NCBI RefSeq assembly: GCF_003063575.1
Contig: NZ_NESC01000015.1
Span: forward strand, 1 to 59,302
Source: Limnohabitans sp. Jir72
GTDB lineage: Bacteria; Pseudomonadota; Gammaproteobacteria; Burkholderiales; Burkholderiaceae_C
Reading direction: 5' to 3'
Length of the DNA: 59,302 bases
In this document: piece by piece, positions 17,916 through 26,542 of the stretch
Layout: every line of letters begins with the position of its first letter
How positions within the stretch are numbered: the first letter of the stretch is position 1
Translations under genes and position numbers: made by a program
The notes under the pieces: generated by a model
Databases searched by the model: none
What the model saw: only the letters and a program-made list of their open reading frames with translations
What the model was told of the DNA's origin: nothing

Positions 17916-17992
17916 CGGAGCGTAGCGCAGCCTGGTAGCGCATCTGCTTTGGGAGCAGAGGGTCGCGAGTTCGAATCCCGCCGCTCCGACCA
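17916..17992 (+). tRNA. tRNA-Pro (anticodon TGG)
   Basis: 77-nt tRNA with acceptor CGGAGCG pairing with CGCTCCG and an encoded CCA end. The anticodon loop TTTGGGA gives anticodon TGG. The T-loop GTTCGAATC is normal. Confidence 0.97.
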
Positions 17993-18023
17993 TTCCTTAA
18001 GACCCGCGAGGGCACTTAGCATC

Positions 18024-18046
18024 AAAGGCCCGTCAGGGCCTTTTTT
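18024..18046 (+). terminator. Terminator between the two tRNA genes
   Basis: AAAGGCCC-GTCA-GGGCC followed by six T. It should end the tRNA-Pro transcript, implying that the next tRNA has its own promoter or depends on read-through. Confidence 0.85.
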
Positions 18047-18056
18047 GTTTTTGCAA

Positions 18057-18133
18057 CTGTCCGTAGCTCAGTTGGATAGAGCAACAGCCTTCTAAGCTGT
18101 GGGTCACAGGTTCGATTCCTGTCGGACAGGCCA
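18057..18133 (+). tRNA. tRNA-Arg (anticodon TCT)
   Basis: 77-nt tRNA. Acceptor CTGTCCG pairs with CGGACAG, discriminator G, encoded CCA. Anticodon stem ACAGC/GCTGT encloses CTTCTAA, anticodon TCT. The T-arm is CACAGGTTCGATTCCTGTC. Confidence 0.97.
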
Positions 18134-18256
18134 AACTCCCCTTTTCCCTTTCTCGGCGTGCGTGGCGACACCGCTTTTCGCTTCGATTTTCAAGTCAGCA
18201 ACACTTGTCACGGGTTTATCCCGATGCCTTTCTGACATTCAATCCGCAGAATTACT

Positions 18257-18281
18257 TCAAGCCTAAAATATTTAAGCTTGA
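18257..18281. promoter_or_regulatory. Near-palindromic candidate operator for the aryl-CoA operon
   Basis: A 25-nt near-perfect palindrome: TCAAGC at the left end, GCTTGA at the right end, AT-rich centre, one mismatched pair at positions 7/19 and mismatched central bases. It lies 16 bp before the first gene of the operon, next to the AAGGA ribosome binding site. Size and symmetry fit a MarR-family dimer, and a MarR gene is the third gene of this operon. Confidence 0.6.
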
Positions 18282-18297
18282 TTGATAAGGAATCGGC

Positions 18298-20631
18298 ATG
18301 AAAATCGTGTGCATCGGCGGCGGTCCCTCAGGTTTGTACTTTGCGTTGCTGATGAAAAAGCTCGGCCCCCACCACGACATCACGGTGGTAGAGCGCAACA
18401 AGCCCTACGACACCTTTGGCTGGGGCGTGGTGTTTTCTGACCAAACGCTGGAAAACATGCGCCAGTGGGACAGCCATACCGCTGCCGAGGTGGAGCAGGC
18501 CTTCAACCACTGGGACGACATCGAGCTGCATTTCAAGGACGAAGTGATCCGCTCGGGTGGCCACGGCTTCGTGGGCATTGGCCGCAAGAAGCTGCTCAAC
18601 ATCCTGCAAGTGCGTTGTGAAGAGCTGGGCGTGAAGCTGCTGTTCGAGCAAGACGTGCAGTCCGATCTCGACTTCCCCGACGCCGACCTGATCATCGCCA
18701 GCGACGGCATCAACTCGCGTGTGCGCAGCCGTTTGCCCGAGGTCTTCCAACCCGACATCGTCACGCGCCCCAACCGCTACATCTGGCTGGGCACCAACCG
18801 CCAGTACGACGCTTTCACCTTTTTGTTTGAAAAGACCGAGCACGGTTGGTTTCAGGCGCACGTCTATAAATTCGACAACCAGACTTCCACCTTCATCGTC
18901 GAGTGCCCCGAACACGTTTGGCTGGCGCACGGCCTGGACAAAGCCGACCCCGACGCGTCCATCGCTTTCTGCGAAAAGCTCTTTGCCAAGAACCTGCAAG
19001 GCGAGAAGTTGATGACCAATGCCCGCCACCTGCGTGGCTCGGCGTGGCTCAACTTCCAGCGCGTCAAGTGCGCCAACTGGTCAAGCTTCAACGGCAACAG
19101 CCATGTCGTGCTGATGGGCGACGCGGTGCACACCGCGCACTTTGCCATTGGCTCGGGCACCAAGCTCGCGCTGGAAGACGCCATTGAGTTGGTGCGCCAG
19201 TTCAAGGCGCTGGGCGACACCGCCGACCGCATTCCGGAAGTGTTGAAACATTACCAAGCCGTGCGCGAGATCGACGTGATCCGTTTGCAAAACGCCGCCT
19301 GGAATGCGATGGAATGGTTCGAGGTGTGCGGCGAGCGCTACTGTGACCAGCTCGAACCTGAGCAGTTCATGTACTCCATGCTCACCCGCAGCCAGCGCAT
19401 CAGCCACGAGAATTTGCGTTTGCGCGACAAAGCCTGGCTGGAAGGCTACGAGGCCTGGTTTGCGGGCCGCACAGCCAAGCCGGGCATTCGCCCGCCCATG
19501 TTCACCCCATATACCCAGCGCTCGGTCACGCTCAAGAACCGCGTGGTGGTCTCGCCCATGGCTCAATACATGGCCGTGGACGGCAGCGTGGGCGACGACC
19601 ACCTGGTGCACCTGGGCGCACGCGCCATGGGCGGCGCCGGGCTGGTGATGGTCGAGATGACCGCGCCCAGCATGGATGGCCGCATCACGCACGGCTGCCC
19701 GGGATTGTGGAATGAGCAGCAGACCGCCGACTTTGCAAGAATAGTGGACTGGGTGCATGCCAAGTCTGACGCGAAGATTGGCCTGCAGATCGGTCACGCC
19801 GGACCCAAAGGCTCGACCTGCCGCCCTTGGCAAGGCGCGGGCATGGACCAGCCTGTGCCCGCTGACGATGCGGAAGGCAACTGGCCATTGCTGGCAGCCT
19901 CGGCGCAACCCTATTTGCTCCATGGCGATGTGCCCCGTGCCATGACGCGCGCCGACATGGACCGCGTCACGGCCGACTTTGTGGCCAGCACGCAGCGCGC
20001 AGCCCAAGCAGGTTTTGACTGGCTGGAGTTGCACTGCGCCCACGGCTACTTGCTGTCGAGCTTCATCAGCCCGCTCACCAACCAACGCACAGACGAATAC
20101 GGCGGCTCGCTCGAAAACCGCCTGCGTTACCCGCTCGAAGTGTTCGCCGCCGTACGCGCTGCGTGGCCCAAGGACCTGCCCATGTCGGTGCGCATCTCGG
20201 CGCACGACTGGGTCGAAGGCGGCATCACACCCACCGACGCGGTCGAGATCGCCCGTGCCTTCAAGGCCGCAGGGGCCGACATGATCGACTGCTCATCGGG
20301 TCAGGTCAGTGCGCAGCAAAGGCCCACTTACGGCCGCATGTACCAAACCCCCTTTGCCGACCGCATCCGCCAAGAAGCGGGCATCGCCACCATCGCGGTC
20401 GGTGCCATCAGTGAAGCTGACCACGTCAACAGCATCTTGGCCGCTGGCCGCGCTGACCTGTGCGCCGTGGCCCGCCCGCACTTGGCCAACCCGGCTTGGA
20501 CCTTGACCGAAGCCGCACGTATCGGCTTCAAAGACATCGCTTGGCCGCGTGCTTACGTTTCGGGCAAGCCCCAGCTCGAAGCAGGATTTGCCCGCGAACG
20601 TGCCCAGCAGGCTGCGACAAAGGGGGATTGA
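18298..20631 (+). CDS. Bifunctional aryl-CoA monooxygenase/reductase (2-aminobenzoyl-CoA or salicylyl-CoA type)
   Basis: Two-domain flavoenzyme of 777 residues. Residues 1 to about 390 are a class A flavoprotein monooxygenase: FAD motif [19 protein letters not shown], then [22 protein letters not shown]. Residues from about 400 to 765 are an Old Yellow Enzyme-type reductase: [43 protein letters not shown] and [17 protein letters not shown]. This fusion is characteristic of 2-aminobenzoyl-CoA monooxygenase/reductase of Azoarcus evansii, which hydroxylates and partly reduces the ring. Related proteins are also annotated as salicylyl-CoA 5-hydroxylase/oxidoreductase. The neighbouring ligase, RidA and importer favour anthranilate as substrate, but salicylate cannot be excluded. 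Confidence 0.92.
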   Translation: MKIVCIGGGPSGLYFALLMKKLGPHHDITVVERNKPYDTFGWGVVFSDQTLENMRQWDSHTAAEVEQAFNHWDDIELHFKDEVIRSGGHGFVGIGRKKLLNILQVRCEELGVKLLFEQDVQSDLDFPDADLIIASDGINSRVRSRLPEVFQPDIVTRPNRYIWLGTNRQYDAFTFLFEKTEHGWFQAHVYKFDNQTSTFIVECPEHVWLAHGLDKADPDASIAFCEKLFAKNLQGEKLMTNARHLRGSAWLNFQRVKCANWSSFNGNSHVVLMGDAVHTAHFAIGSGTKLALEDAIELVRQFKALGDTADRIPEVLKHYQAVREIDVIRLQNAAWNAMEWFEVCGERYCDQLEPEQFMYSMLTRSQRISHENLRLRDKAWLEGYEAWFAGRTAKPGIRPPMFTPYTQRSVTLKNRVVVSPMAQYMAVDGSVGDDHLVHLGARAMGGAGLVMVEMTAPSMDGRITHGCPGLWNEQQTADFARIVDWVHAKSDAKIGLQIGHAGPKGSTCRPWQGAGMDQPVPADDAEGNWPLLAASAQPYLLHGDVPRAMTRADMDRVTADFVASTQRAAQAGFDWLELHCAHGYLLSSFISPLTNQRTDEYGGSLENRLRYPLEVFAAVRAAWPKDLPMSVRISAHDWVEGGITPTDAVEIARAFKAAGADMIDCSSGQVSAQQRPTYGRMYQTPFADRIRQEAGIATIAVGAISEADHVNSILAAGRADLCAVARPHLANPAWTLTEAARIGFKDIAWPRAYVSGKPQLEAGFARERAQQAATKGD

Positions 20632-20679
20632 GATGTTGAATTCACGTGGGGGGGCTTCAACTTCCTTGCAATTTGAATT

Positions 20680-20740
20680 TGTGGGAGCGACGCCCTCGTC
20701 GCGAATGGGCGTCCATCGCGGCGAGGGCGCCGCTCCTACA
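20680..20740. repeat. REP-type palindrome
   Basis: Arms 20680-20704 and 20716-20740 pair over 25 bp with three wobble or mismatched positions. The loop region can itself pair (ATGG/CCAT). The outer ends read TGTGGGAGC and GCTCCTACA, which places the element in the GTAGGAGC family seen at 24099, 31256 and 39560. It fills the gap between the monooxygenase and the SDR gene. Confidence 0.8.
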
Positions 20741-20751
20741 GGGGGCAAAGC

Positions 20752-21543
20752 ATGCTGAGCAACCGCCACGCCCTCATCACAGGCGCGGGTGCAGGCATTG
20801 GTGCGGCCATCGCGTTGCAGCTCGCGCAAGCGGGTTGCCGCTTGACCCTGTGTGGCCGCTCGCAAGACAAGCTGCAGGCGCAAGCCGAGGCGCTGCGTGC
20901 GCAAGTGCCCGACGTGGCGGTGCTGATTGCGCCCATGGACGTGACTGACGAACACGCCGTGCAAGCGGCGGTGCAGCAAGCGCAGGCCCGCTTTGGCCCG
21001 GTGAACATTCTGGTCAATAACGCGGGCCAGGCGCACAGTGCGCCCTTTGCCAAGACCGATGCCGAGCTGTGGCAGCAGATGCTGAACGTCAACCTCACAG
21101 GAACCTACCACTGCATCCAGGCCGTGCTGCCCGGCATGCTCGAAGCGGCCAAAGCAGGCACGCCCGGGCGAATCATCAACATCGCCAGCACAGCAGGCCT
21201 CAAAGGTTATGCCTATGTGAGCGCCTATGTGGCCGCCAAGCACGGCGTGGTGGGCCTGACCAAAGCGTTGGCCCTCGAATTGGCCCGCAAGGGCGTGACG
21301 GTGAACGCGATTTGCCCCGGTTACACCGAGACCGACATCGTGCGCGAAGCGGTGCAAAACATCGTGGCCAAAACCGGCAAGAGCCAGGCCGAAGCGCGCC
21401 AAGCGCTGGCCGCCAGCAACCCGCAGCAGCGCCTGGTGCAGCCGCTCGAAGTGGCGCAAAGCGTGCTGTGGCTGTGCGCTGCGGGCAGCGACGCGATCAA
21501 CGGTCAATCGATTGCCATCGATGGTGGGGAGTTGGTGTCATGA
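20752..21543 (+). CDS. SDR family NAD(P)-dependent oxidoreductase (3-hydroxyacyl-CoA dehydrogenase-like)
   Basis: Classical short-chain dehydrogenase of 263 residues. The cofactor motif is ITGAGAGIGAAIA, the NNAG motif is NNAGQAHSAPF, and the catalytic segment is IASTAGLKGYAYVSAYVAAK. PGYTETD follows. In the aryl-CoA operon the likely role is oxidation or reduction of a ring-derived 3-hydroxy- or oxo-acyl-CoA. The ATG at 20752 comes 11 bp after a REP palindrome, and the stop overlaps the MarR start (ATGA), so the two genes are translationally coupled. Confidence 0.92.
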   Translation: MLSNRHALITGAGAGIGAAIALQLAQAGCRLTLCGRSQDKLQAQAEALRAQVPDVAVLIAPMDVTDEHAVQAAVQQAQARFGPVNILVNNAGQAHSAPFAKTDAELWQQMLNVNLTGTYHCIQAVLPGMLEAAKAGTPGRIINIASTAGLKGYAYVSAYVAAKHGVVGLTKALALELARKGVTVNAICPGYTETDIVREAVQNIVAKTGKSQAEARQALAASNPQQRLVQPLEVAQSVLWLCAAGSDAINGQSIAIDGGELVS

Positions 21544-22034
21544 GCGCACGACAAGACACTGACATGGAAGTGCGCGCGCACGCTGACCATCACGCTTCAC
21601 TGCGCCTGTGGTTGCGCCTGCTCTCGGCCACCACCCGCATCGAAGACACGATCCGCCAGCGGCTGCGCGAGCAGTTCGACATCACGCTGCCACGCTTTGA
21701 CCTGATGGCGCAGCTCGAGCGCGAGCCGCAAGGTTTGTCAATGAGCGAGCTGTCGCGCCGCATGATGGTCACGGGTGGCAACGTTACCAGCATCGTCGAC
21801 CAGCTCGAAAAAGAACAACTGGTGCAGCGGCAAATGCAGGCCAGCGATCGCCGCTCCTACACCGTCAGCCTGACCGAGGCCGGGCGCAGCGCATTTGCGG
21901 CCATGGCCCTGGCGCACGAGGGCTGGGTGGTCGAGTTGTTAGGCCCTTTGGCCGAAAGCGAACAATCACAACTGCATCAATTGCTGGGCACCTTGAAGAC
22001 CGGCACCCCCACACAATCGAAGGAGACAAAATGA
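21540..22034 (+). CDS. MarR family transcriptional regulator
   Basis: Winged-helix regulator of 164 residues. The helix-turn-helix and wing lie in [38 protein letters not shown] and the following [14 protein letters not shown]. Repressors of this type control many aromatic acyl-CoA operons and are released by CoA thioester intermediates. The start is the ATG at 21540, overlapping the SDR stop. A much longer upstream reading in the same frame merely shadows the SDR gene. Its stop overlaps the next gene by ATGA. The 25-nt palindrome at 18257 is a candidate binding site. Confidence 0.9.
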   Translation: MSARQDTDMEVRAHADHHASLRLWLRLLSATTRIEDTIRQRLREQFDITLPRFDLMAQLEREPQGLSMSELSRRMMVTGGNVTSIVDQLEKEQLVQRQMQASDRRSYTVSLTEAGRSAFAAMALAHEGWVVELLGPLAESEQSQLHQLLGTLKTGTPTQSKETK

Positions 22035-22891
22035 GCCAACGCTACCTGCCCGGCCAGCCGCACCAGCTGCCCCGCCACAACCAGCCCATGGCGAGTTACC
22101 AGCCCGAGCATTTTTTGCTGTCCGTCAAAGACGGTGTGGCCACGGTGAGCCTGAACCGCCCTGAGCGCAAGAACCCGCTGTCGTTCGATTCGTATGCCGA
22201 GCTGCGTGACTTTTTCCGCGCCTTGCCCTATGCACCTGACATCCACGCCGTGGTCATCACGGGCGAGGGCGGCAACTTCTGCTCGGGTGGCGATGTGCAC
22301 GAAATCATCGGCCCGCTCACCCAACTCGACATGCCCGGCCTCTTGGCCTTCACCCGCATGACGGGCGACTTGGTCAAGGCCATGCGCGCTTGCCCACAAC
22401 CCATCATCGCAGCGATCGACGGTGTGTGCGCGGGCGCAGGCGCAATCCTGGCCATGGCCTCAGACCTGCGCTACGGCACCGAGCGCAGCAAGACTTTTTT
22501 TCTGTTCAACAAGGTCGGCTTGGCTGGTTGCGACATGGGCGCGTGCGCGCTCTTGCCGCGCATCATCGGCCAAGGGCGTGCGAGCGAACTGCTGTTCACC
22601 GGGCGTGGCCTGGGCGCGCTGGAGGCCGAGCGCTGGGGTTTTTACAACCGCGTGTGCGAGGCAGGCACCGTGTTGGCCGATGCGCAAGCCATCGCCGCCC
22701 AGCTGGTGGCAGGCCCCACTTTTGCCAACGGCATCACCAAAAAAATGCTGCAACAAGAATGGAACATGGGCGTGGACGAAGCCATCGAAGCCGAAGCCCA
22801 GGCCCAAGCCATCTGCATGGCCACCAACGACTTCCACCGGGCGTACCACGCCTTTGTGGCCAAGCAAACACCTGTTTTTGAAGGGGACTGA
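22031..22891 (+). CDS. Enoyl-CoA hydratase family protein
   Basis: Crotonase-fold enzyme of 286 residues with a roughly 25-residue N-terminal extension. Oxyanion-hole segments are [16 protein letters not shown] and [18 protein letters not shown]. The catalytic region reads [19 protein letters not shown], without the usual Glu pair of short-chain hydratases, so it may catalyse ring opening or a related hydrolysis of a cyclic acyl-CoA instead of simple hydration. It overlaps the MarR gene by four bases and lies 3 bp before the acyl-CoA dehydrogenase gene, placing it in the aryl-CoA operon. Confidence 0.88.
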   Translation: MSQRYLPGQPHQLPRHNQPMASYQPEHFLLSVKDGVATVSLNRPERKNPLSFDSYAELRDFFRALPYAPDIHAVVITGEGGNFCSGGDVHEIIGPLTQLDMPGLLAFTRMTGDLVKAMRACPQPIIAAIDGVCAGAGAILAMASDLRYGTERSKTFFLFNKVGLAGCDMGACALLPRIIGQGRASELLFTGRGLGALEAERWGFYNRVCEAGTVLADAQAIAAQLVAGPTFANGITKKMLQQEWNMGVDEAIEAEAQAQAICMATNDFHRAYHAFVAKQTPVFEGD

Positions 22892-22894
22892 GTC

Positions 22895-24079
22895 ATGTCA
22901 AATCACACAGCCAATCACCCGCCAGAACTCGACTGGCCCTTCTTTGACGACAGCCACCGCGACTTCAAAGTGCGCTTGGACACTTGGTGCCAAGAGCACC
23001 TGGCCCACGCACACCACGACGAAAGCCGCGATGCGGTGGATGCCGAATGCATCCGCCTGGTGCGCCTGCTGGGCGCAGGCGGCTGGCTCAAGCATGCAGT
23101 GTCAGGCACGGCCTATGGCGCAGCGTCAGACGTGATCGACACCCGTCAGCTCTGTCTGCTGCGCGAGACGCTGGCTTTCCATAACGGCTTGTCTGACTTC
23201 GCGTTTGCCATGCAGGGCTTGGGCACAGGCGCCATCAGCCTCATGGGCACAGCCGATCAAAAGCAGCGCTACCTGGCGCGTGTGGCCTCAGGTCAGGCCT
23301 TGAGCGCCTTTGCCTTGAGCGAACCCGATGCAGGCTCGGACGTGGCCGCCATGCAGTGCAGCGCCACGGCCACGGCAGACGGCTATGTGCTCAACGGCCG
23401 CAAGACCTGGATCAGCAACGGCGGCATCGCCGACTTTTATGTGGTGTTCGCCCGCACAGGCGAAGCGCCTGGCGCACGCGGCATCACGGCTTTCATTGCC
23501 GATGCGGATACGCCAGGTCTGTCGATTGAAGAACGCATCGATGTGGTGGCCCCTCACCCGTTGGCCACGCTCAAGTTTGACAACTGCAAAGTCGCTGCCA
23601 ACCAGCGCATTGGCGAAGCGGGACAAGGCTTCAAGGTCGCCATGGCCACACTCGATGTGTTCCGAACCTCGGTGGCGGCGGCCGCTTTGGGTTTTGGGCG
23701 GCGTGCGCTGCACGAGTCCATCAGCTGGGCGCGTTCACGCAAGATGTTTGGGCAAAGCTTGGGCGACTTTCAAATCACCCAGACCAAGATCGCCCAGATG
23801 GCCACAATGCTGGACGCGGCCACGCTCTTGACATATCGCGCTGCGTGGCTGCGCGACCAAGGCGGTCGCATCACCCGCGAAGCGGCCATGGCAAAGATGA
23901 CCGCCACCGAAAACGCCCAGCAGATCATCGACATGGCGGTGCAGATGCACGGCGGCATGGGCGTCAAAAAAGGCGTGATGGTCGAGTCGTTGTACCGCGA
24001 GATCCGAGCGCTGCGCATTTACGAAGGCGCCACCGAAGTGCAGCAGCTGATCATCGGCAAAGACTTGCTGAAAGGTTGA
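22895..24079 (+). CDS. Acyl-CoA dehydrogenase family protein
   Basis: FAD enzyme of 394 residues. The N-terminal helical domain is followed by [15 protein letters not shown] and [21 protein letters not shown]. The C-terminal helical bundle contains [11 protein letters not shown] and ends [19 protein letters not shown], where Glu in YEGATE is the expected catalytic base. In the 2-aminobenzoyl-CoA pathway it would desaturate an alicyclic or opened-chain CoA intermediate. It is co-transcribed with the neighbouring crotonase. A perfect 26-bp REP palindrome follows it. Confidence 0.94.
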   Translation: MSNHTANHPPELDWPFFDDSHRDFKVRLDTWCQEHLAHAHHDESRDAVDAECIRLVRLLGAGGWLKHAVSGTAYGAASDVIDTRQLCLLRETLAFHNGLSDFAFAMQGLGTGAISLMGTADQKQRYLARVASGQALSAFALSEPDAGSDVAAMQCSATATADGYVLNGRKTWISNGGIADFYVVFARTGEAPGARGITAFIADADTPGLSIEERIDVVAPHPLATLKFDNCKVAANQRIGEAGQGFKVAMATLDVFRTSVAAAALGFGRRALHESISWARSRKMFGQSLGDFQITQTKIAQMATMLDAATLLTYRAAWLRDQGGRITREAAMAKMTATENAQQIIDMAVQMHGGMGVKKGVMVESLYREIRALRIYEGATEVQQLIIGKDLLKG

Positions 24080-24098
24080 ATGCAGGTGCCCATGCTTC

Positions 24099-24176
24099 TG
24101 TAGGAGCCCACCCCGTGGGCGATGGACGTGGCACACGCCTTGAAAAAAATCATCGCCCACGGGGTGGGCTCCTACA
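24099..24176. repeat. Perfect 26-bp REP-type inverted repeat
   Basis: Arms 24099-24124 and 24151-24176 are exact reverse complements over 26 bp, starting TGTAGGAGCCCACCCC. The 26-nt loop contains GACGTGGCACACG. The GTAG foot and GC-rich stem are those of REP elements mobilised by RAYT transposases; no RAYT gene is in the window. It separates the acyl-CoA dehydrogenase gene from the ligase gene. Confidence 0.88.
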
Positions 24177-24229
24177 AAACAACCAAGGGACTCACTGTCC
24201 GTGACCGGATCGAGAAAAACGGAGAAGAC

Positions 24230-25909
24230 ATGAACGACTGGAACACACTTATACCGAGCACGCATGTGGATACTTTCACACGCGACCGCTTGCCACCGCC
24301 CGAGCAGTGGCCCGTGTTCATCGCCAACCGGCCCGAGCTGGACTATCCCGACACACTGAACTGCGCGGTAGAACTGGTGGACCGGCATGTGCAGGCCGGC
24401 AGAGGCGATCGCATCGCGCTGCATGGCGTGAGCGACTTCAACAAAGGTGGTGGCGACTTCAGTTGGACGTATGCGCAGTTGCAAGACAAAAGCAACCGCA
24501 TCGCCCAGGTGTTGACACAAGACATGGGCCTCGTGCCCGGCAACCGGATTTTGCTGCGCGGCGGCAACAGCCCCATGATGGCCGCTTGCTTGCTGGGCGC
24601 GCTCAAGGCAGGGCTGGTGGCGGTGCCCACCATGCCGCTGCTGCGTGCGGGCGAGTTGGCACAGATCATCGACAAAGCGCAGGTCAGCGCCGCGCTGTGC
24701 GACAGCCTGCTGGCCGACGAACTGCAGCACTGCATGACGCCTGGCCACGCCAGCCACATGGCCAGCTTGCAGCAGTTGGTGCAGTTCCGCAGCGATGCCC
24801 CCGATAGCCTGGAGCAGCGCATGGCACAGCAAAGTGGCGCGTACACGCCTCACGCCACCAGTCGCGACGACGTGTGTCTGATCGCTTTCACCAGCGGCAC
24901 CACAGGCAAGCCCAAGGGCACCATGCACTTCCACCGCGATGTGCTGGCCATGTGCGACTTATTCCCGCGCCATATCTTGCGCATGGATGAAAACGATGTG
25001 GTGTGCGGCACGCCGCCCATCGCCTTCACCTTCGGCTTGGGCGGTCTGCTGGCGTTTCCGCTGCGCTATGGCGCGAGCACTGTGCTGCTGGAAAAGCACA
25101 CGCCCGAGACCTTGATGCAGACCATTGCCAAGTACCGCGCCACGCAGTGCTACACCGCGCCCACCATGTACCGCCAGATGGCAACGCTGGCCAAAGGCAT
25201 TGACCTGTCGAGCCTTAAGCACCCCGTCTCGGCAGGTGAGGCCTTGCCCGACACCACCCGCCAGCTGTGGAAGCATGCCACGGGCATCGAAATGACCGAC
25301 GGCATTGGCGGCACCGAAGTGATCCACATCTACATCTCGAGCGCGGGCTCGCAAGTGCGCCCCGGCAGCATTGGCCAAGTGGTGCCCGGCTATGTGGCGC
25401 AGATCGTGGGTGACGACATGCAGCCTGTGCCGCCCGGCACCGTGGGGCGGCTCGCGGTGCGCGGCCCCACAGGCTGCAAATACCTGGCCGACCCGCGCCA
25501 GCAAGACTATGCGAAAGACGGCTGGAACCTGCCTGGCGACACCTTTGTCATGGACGCCGACGGCTACTTCAGCTACCAGGCCCGCAACGATGACATGATC
25601 ATCTCGGCGGGCTACAACATCGCAGGCCCCGAGGTGGAAGGCGCTTTGCTGCAACACCCGGCCGTGGCCGAATGCGGCGTGGTCGGCATGCCCGACGAAG
25701 ACCGTGGCCACATCGTGCAGGCCTATGTGGTGCTCAAGTCCGGCCACACGGGCGACGAGACCATGGAAAAAGCCCTGCAAGAGCACGTCAAGCAAACCAT
25801 CGCCCCGTTCAAGTACCCGCGCAAAGTGGTCTTTTTGGCCGCCTTGCCCCGCACCGAAACCGGCAAACTGCAGCGCTTCAAGCTGCGTCAAATTTCAGTC
25901 AACAAATAA
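24230..25909 (+). CDS. Aryl-CoA ligase (2-aminobenzoate/benzoate-CoA ligase family)
   Basis: AMP-forming ligase of 559 residues that activates an aromatic acid with ATP and CoA. The P-loop-like motif FTSGTTGKPKGTMHFH, the ADP region (DGIGGTEVIHIYIS) and the C-terminal catalytic lysine segment LPRTETGKLQRFKLR are present. The overall match is to benzoate-CoA ligase-like proteins; the anthranilate (AbmG-type) assignment rests on the operon. Longer readings start inside the upstream REP palindrome. The ATG at 24230, with GGAGAAG just before it, is the correct start. Confidence 0.93.
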   Translation: MNDWNTLIPSTHVDTFTRDRLPPPEQWPVFIANRPELDYPDTLNCAVELVDRHVQAGRGDRIALHGVSDFNKGGGDFSWTYAQLQDKSNRIAQVLTQDMGLVPGNRILLRGGNSPMMAACLLGALKAGLVAVPTMPLLRAGELAQIIDKAQVSAALCDSLLADELQHCMTPGHASHMASLQQLVQFRSDAPDSLEQRMAQQSGAYTPHATSRDDVCLIAFTSGTTGKPKGTMHFHRDVLAMCDLFPRHILRMDENDVVCGTPPIAFTFGLGGLLAFPLRYGASTVLLEKHTPETLMQTIAKYRATQCYTAPTMYRQMATLAKGIDLSSLKHPVSAGEALPDTTRQLWKHATGIEMTDGIGGTEVIHIYISSAGSQVRPGSIGQVVPGYVAQIVGDDMQPVPPGTVGRLAVRGPTGCKYLADPRQQDYAKDGWNLPGDTFVMDADGYFSYQARNDDMIISAGYNIAGPEVEGALLQHPAVAECGVVGMPDEDRGHIVQAYVVLKSGHTGDETMEKALQEHVKQTIAPFKYPRKVVFLAALPRTETGKLQRFKLRQISVNK

Positions 25910-25959
25910 CTTTGCGGGACAGATCTTTAGCTCTGTCCCCAACTGATCAAAGGAAAAGC

Positions 25960-26364
25960 ATGTTCAACGTTTTGCAACCCGAAGGCTGGGCACCCGCCAA
26001 AGGCTATGCCAACGGCATCGAAGCGCGTGGCCGCATGGTGTTCGTCGCGGGCATGATCGGCTGGAACGGCCAAGCCCAGTTCGAGACCGACGACTTTGTG
26101 GCCCAGTGCCGCCAGGCCCTGCAAAACATCGTCGACACGCTCGCCTGCGCAGGCGCAGGCCCGCAGCACATGGCCCGCATGACCTGGTACGTCAAGGACA
26201 AGAAGGAATACCTGGCCCGTGGCAGGGAGCTGGGCAAGGTCTATCAGGAAGTCATCGGCAAAAACTACCCGGCCATGACGCTGGTGCAAGTGGCTGATCT
26301 GGTGGAAGACCGCGCCCAAGTTGAGATCGAAGTCACCGCAGTAGTACCCGACACCTCGGCCTGA
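25960..26364 (+). CDS. RidA family protein (YjgF/YER057c/UK114)
   Basis: Small 134-residue RidA-fold protein, a trimeric enamine/imine deaminase family. Recognisable segments are FVAGMIGWNG, QCRQALQNIVDTLACAGAGPQHMARMTWYV and YPAMTLVQVADLVEDRAQVEIEVTAV. The conserved Arg of true RidA is replaced here by DLVEDRAQVE-type spacing, so substrate scope is uncertain. The ATG at 25960 follows AAAGGAAAAGC. In this operon the protein could hydrolyse the 2-amino-enone (enamine) made by the monooxygenase/reductase, releasing ammonia. That is an inference from chemistry and context. Confidence 0.9.
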   Translation: MFNVLQPEGWAPAKGYANGIEARGRMVFVAGMIGWNGQAQFETDDFVAQCRQALQNIVDTLACAGAGPQHMARMTWYVKDKKEYLARGRELGKVYQEVIGKNYPAMTLVQVADLVEDRAQVEIEVTAVVPDTSA

Positions 26365-26542
26365 GTGACCCCATGCGCTTTATTTCATTTTTAAGGATTT
26401 CACTCGGGAATTCACCTAGTGATACGCCCACAGCTTATGCAACATAACGCATTAAGCTCATTGTTTTCTTCCGCTATTCTTTGAATCAGCGTGACGGAAA
26501 ACCCCAACGCCCAATTGAAAACAGGAACTGGAGACCTTTGAC
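26365..26542. other. Intergenic region before the importer genes
   Basis: 178 bp without a gene or clear terminator. It contains an imperfect palindrome (GCTTATGC about 26431, GCATTAAGC about 26449) and probably a promoter for the high-abundance binding protein that follows. Confidence 0.4.

Noticed and set aside
21069..22034. Long 321-residue version of the MarR gene
   Set aside because: The first half is the SDR gene read in another frame. The ATG at 21540 overlapping the SDR stop is the correct start.
24122..24229. Longer N-terminus of the aryl-CoA ligase
   Set aside because: The extra codons start in the loop and right arm of the REP palindrome. The ATG at 24230 has a good ribosome binding site and matches family length.
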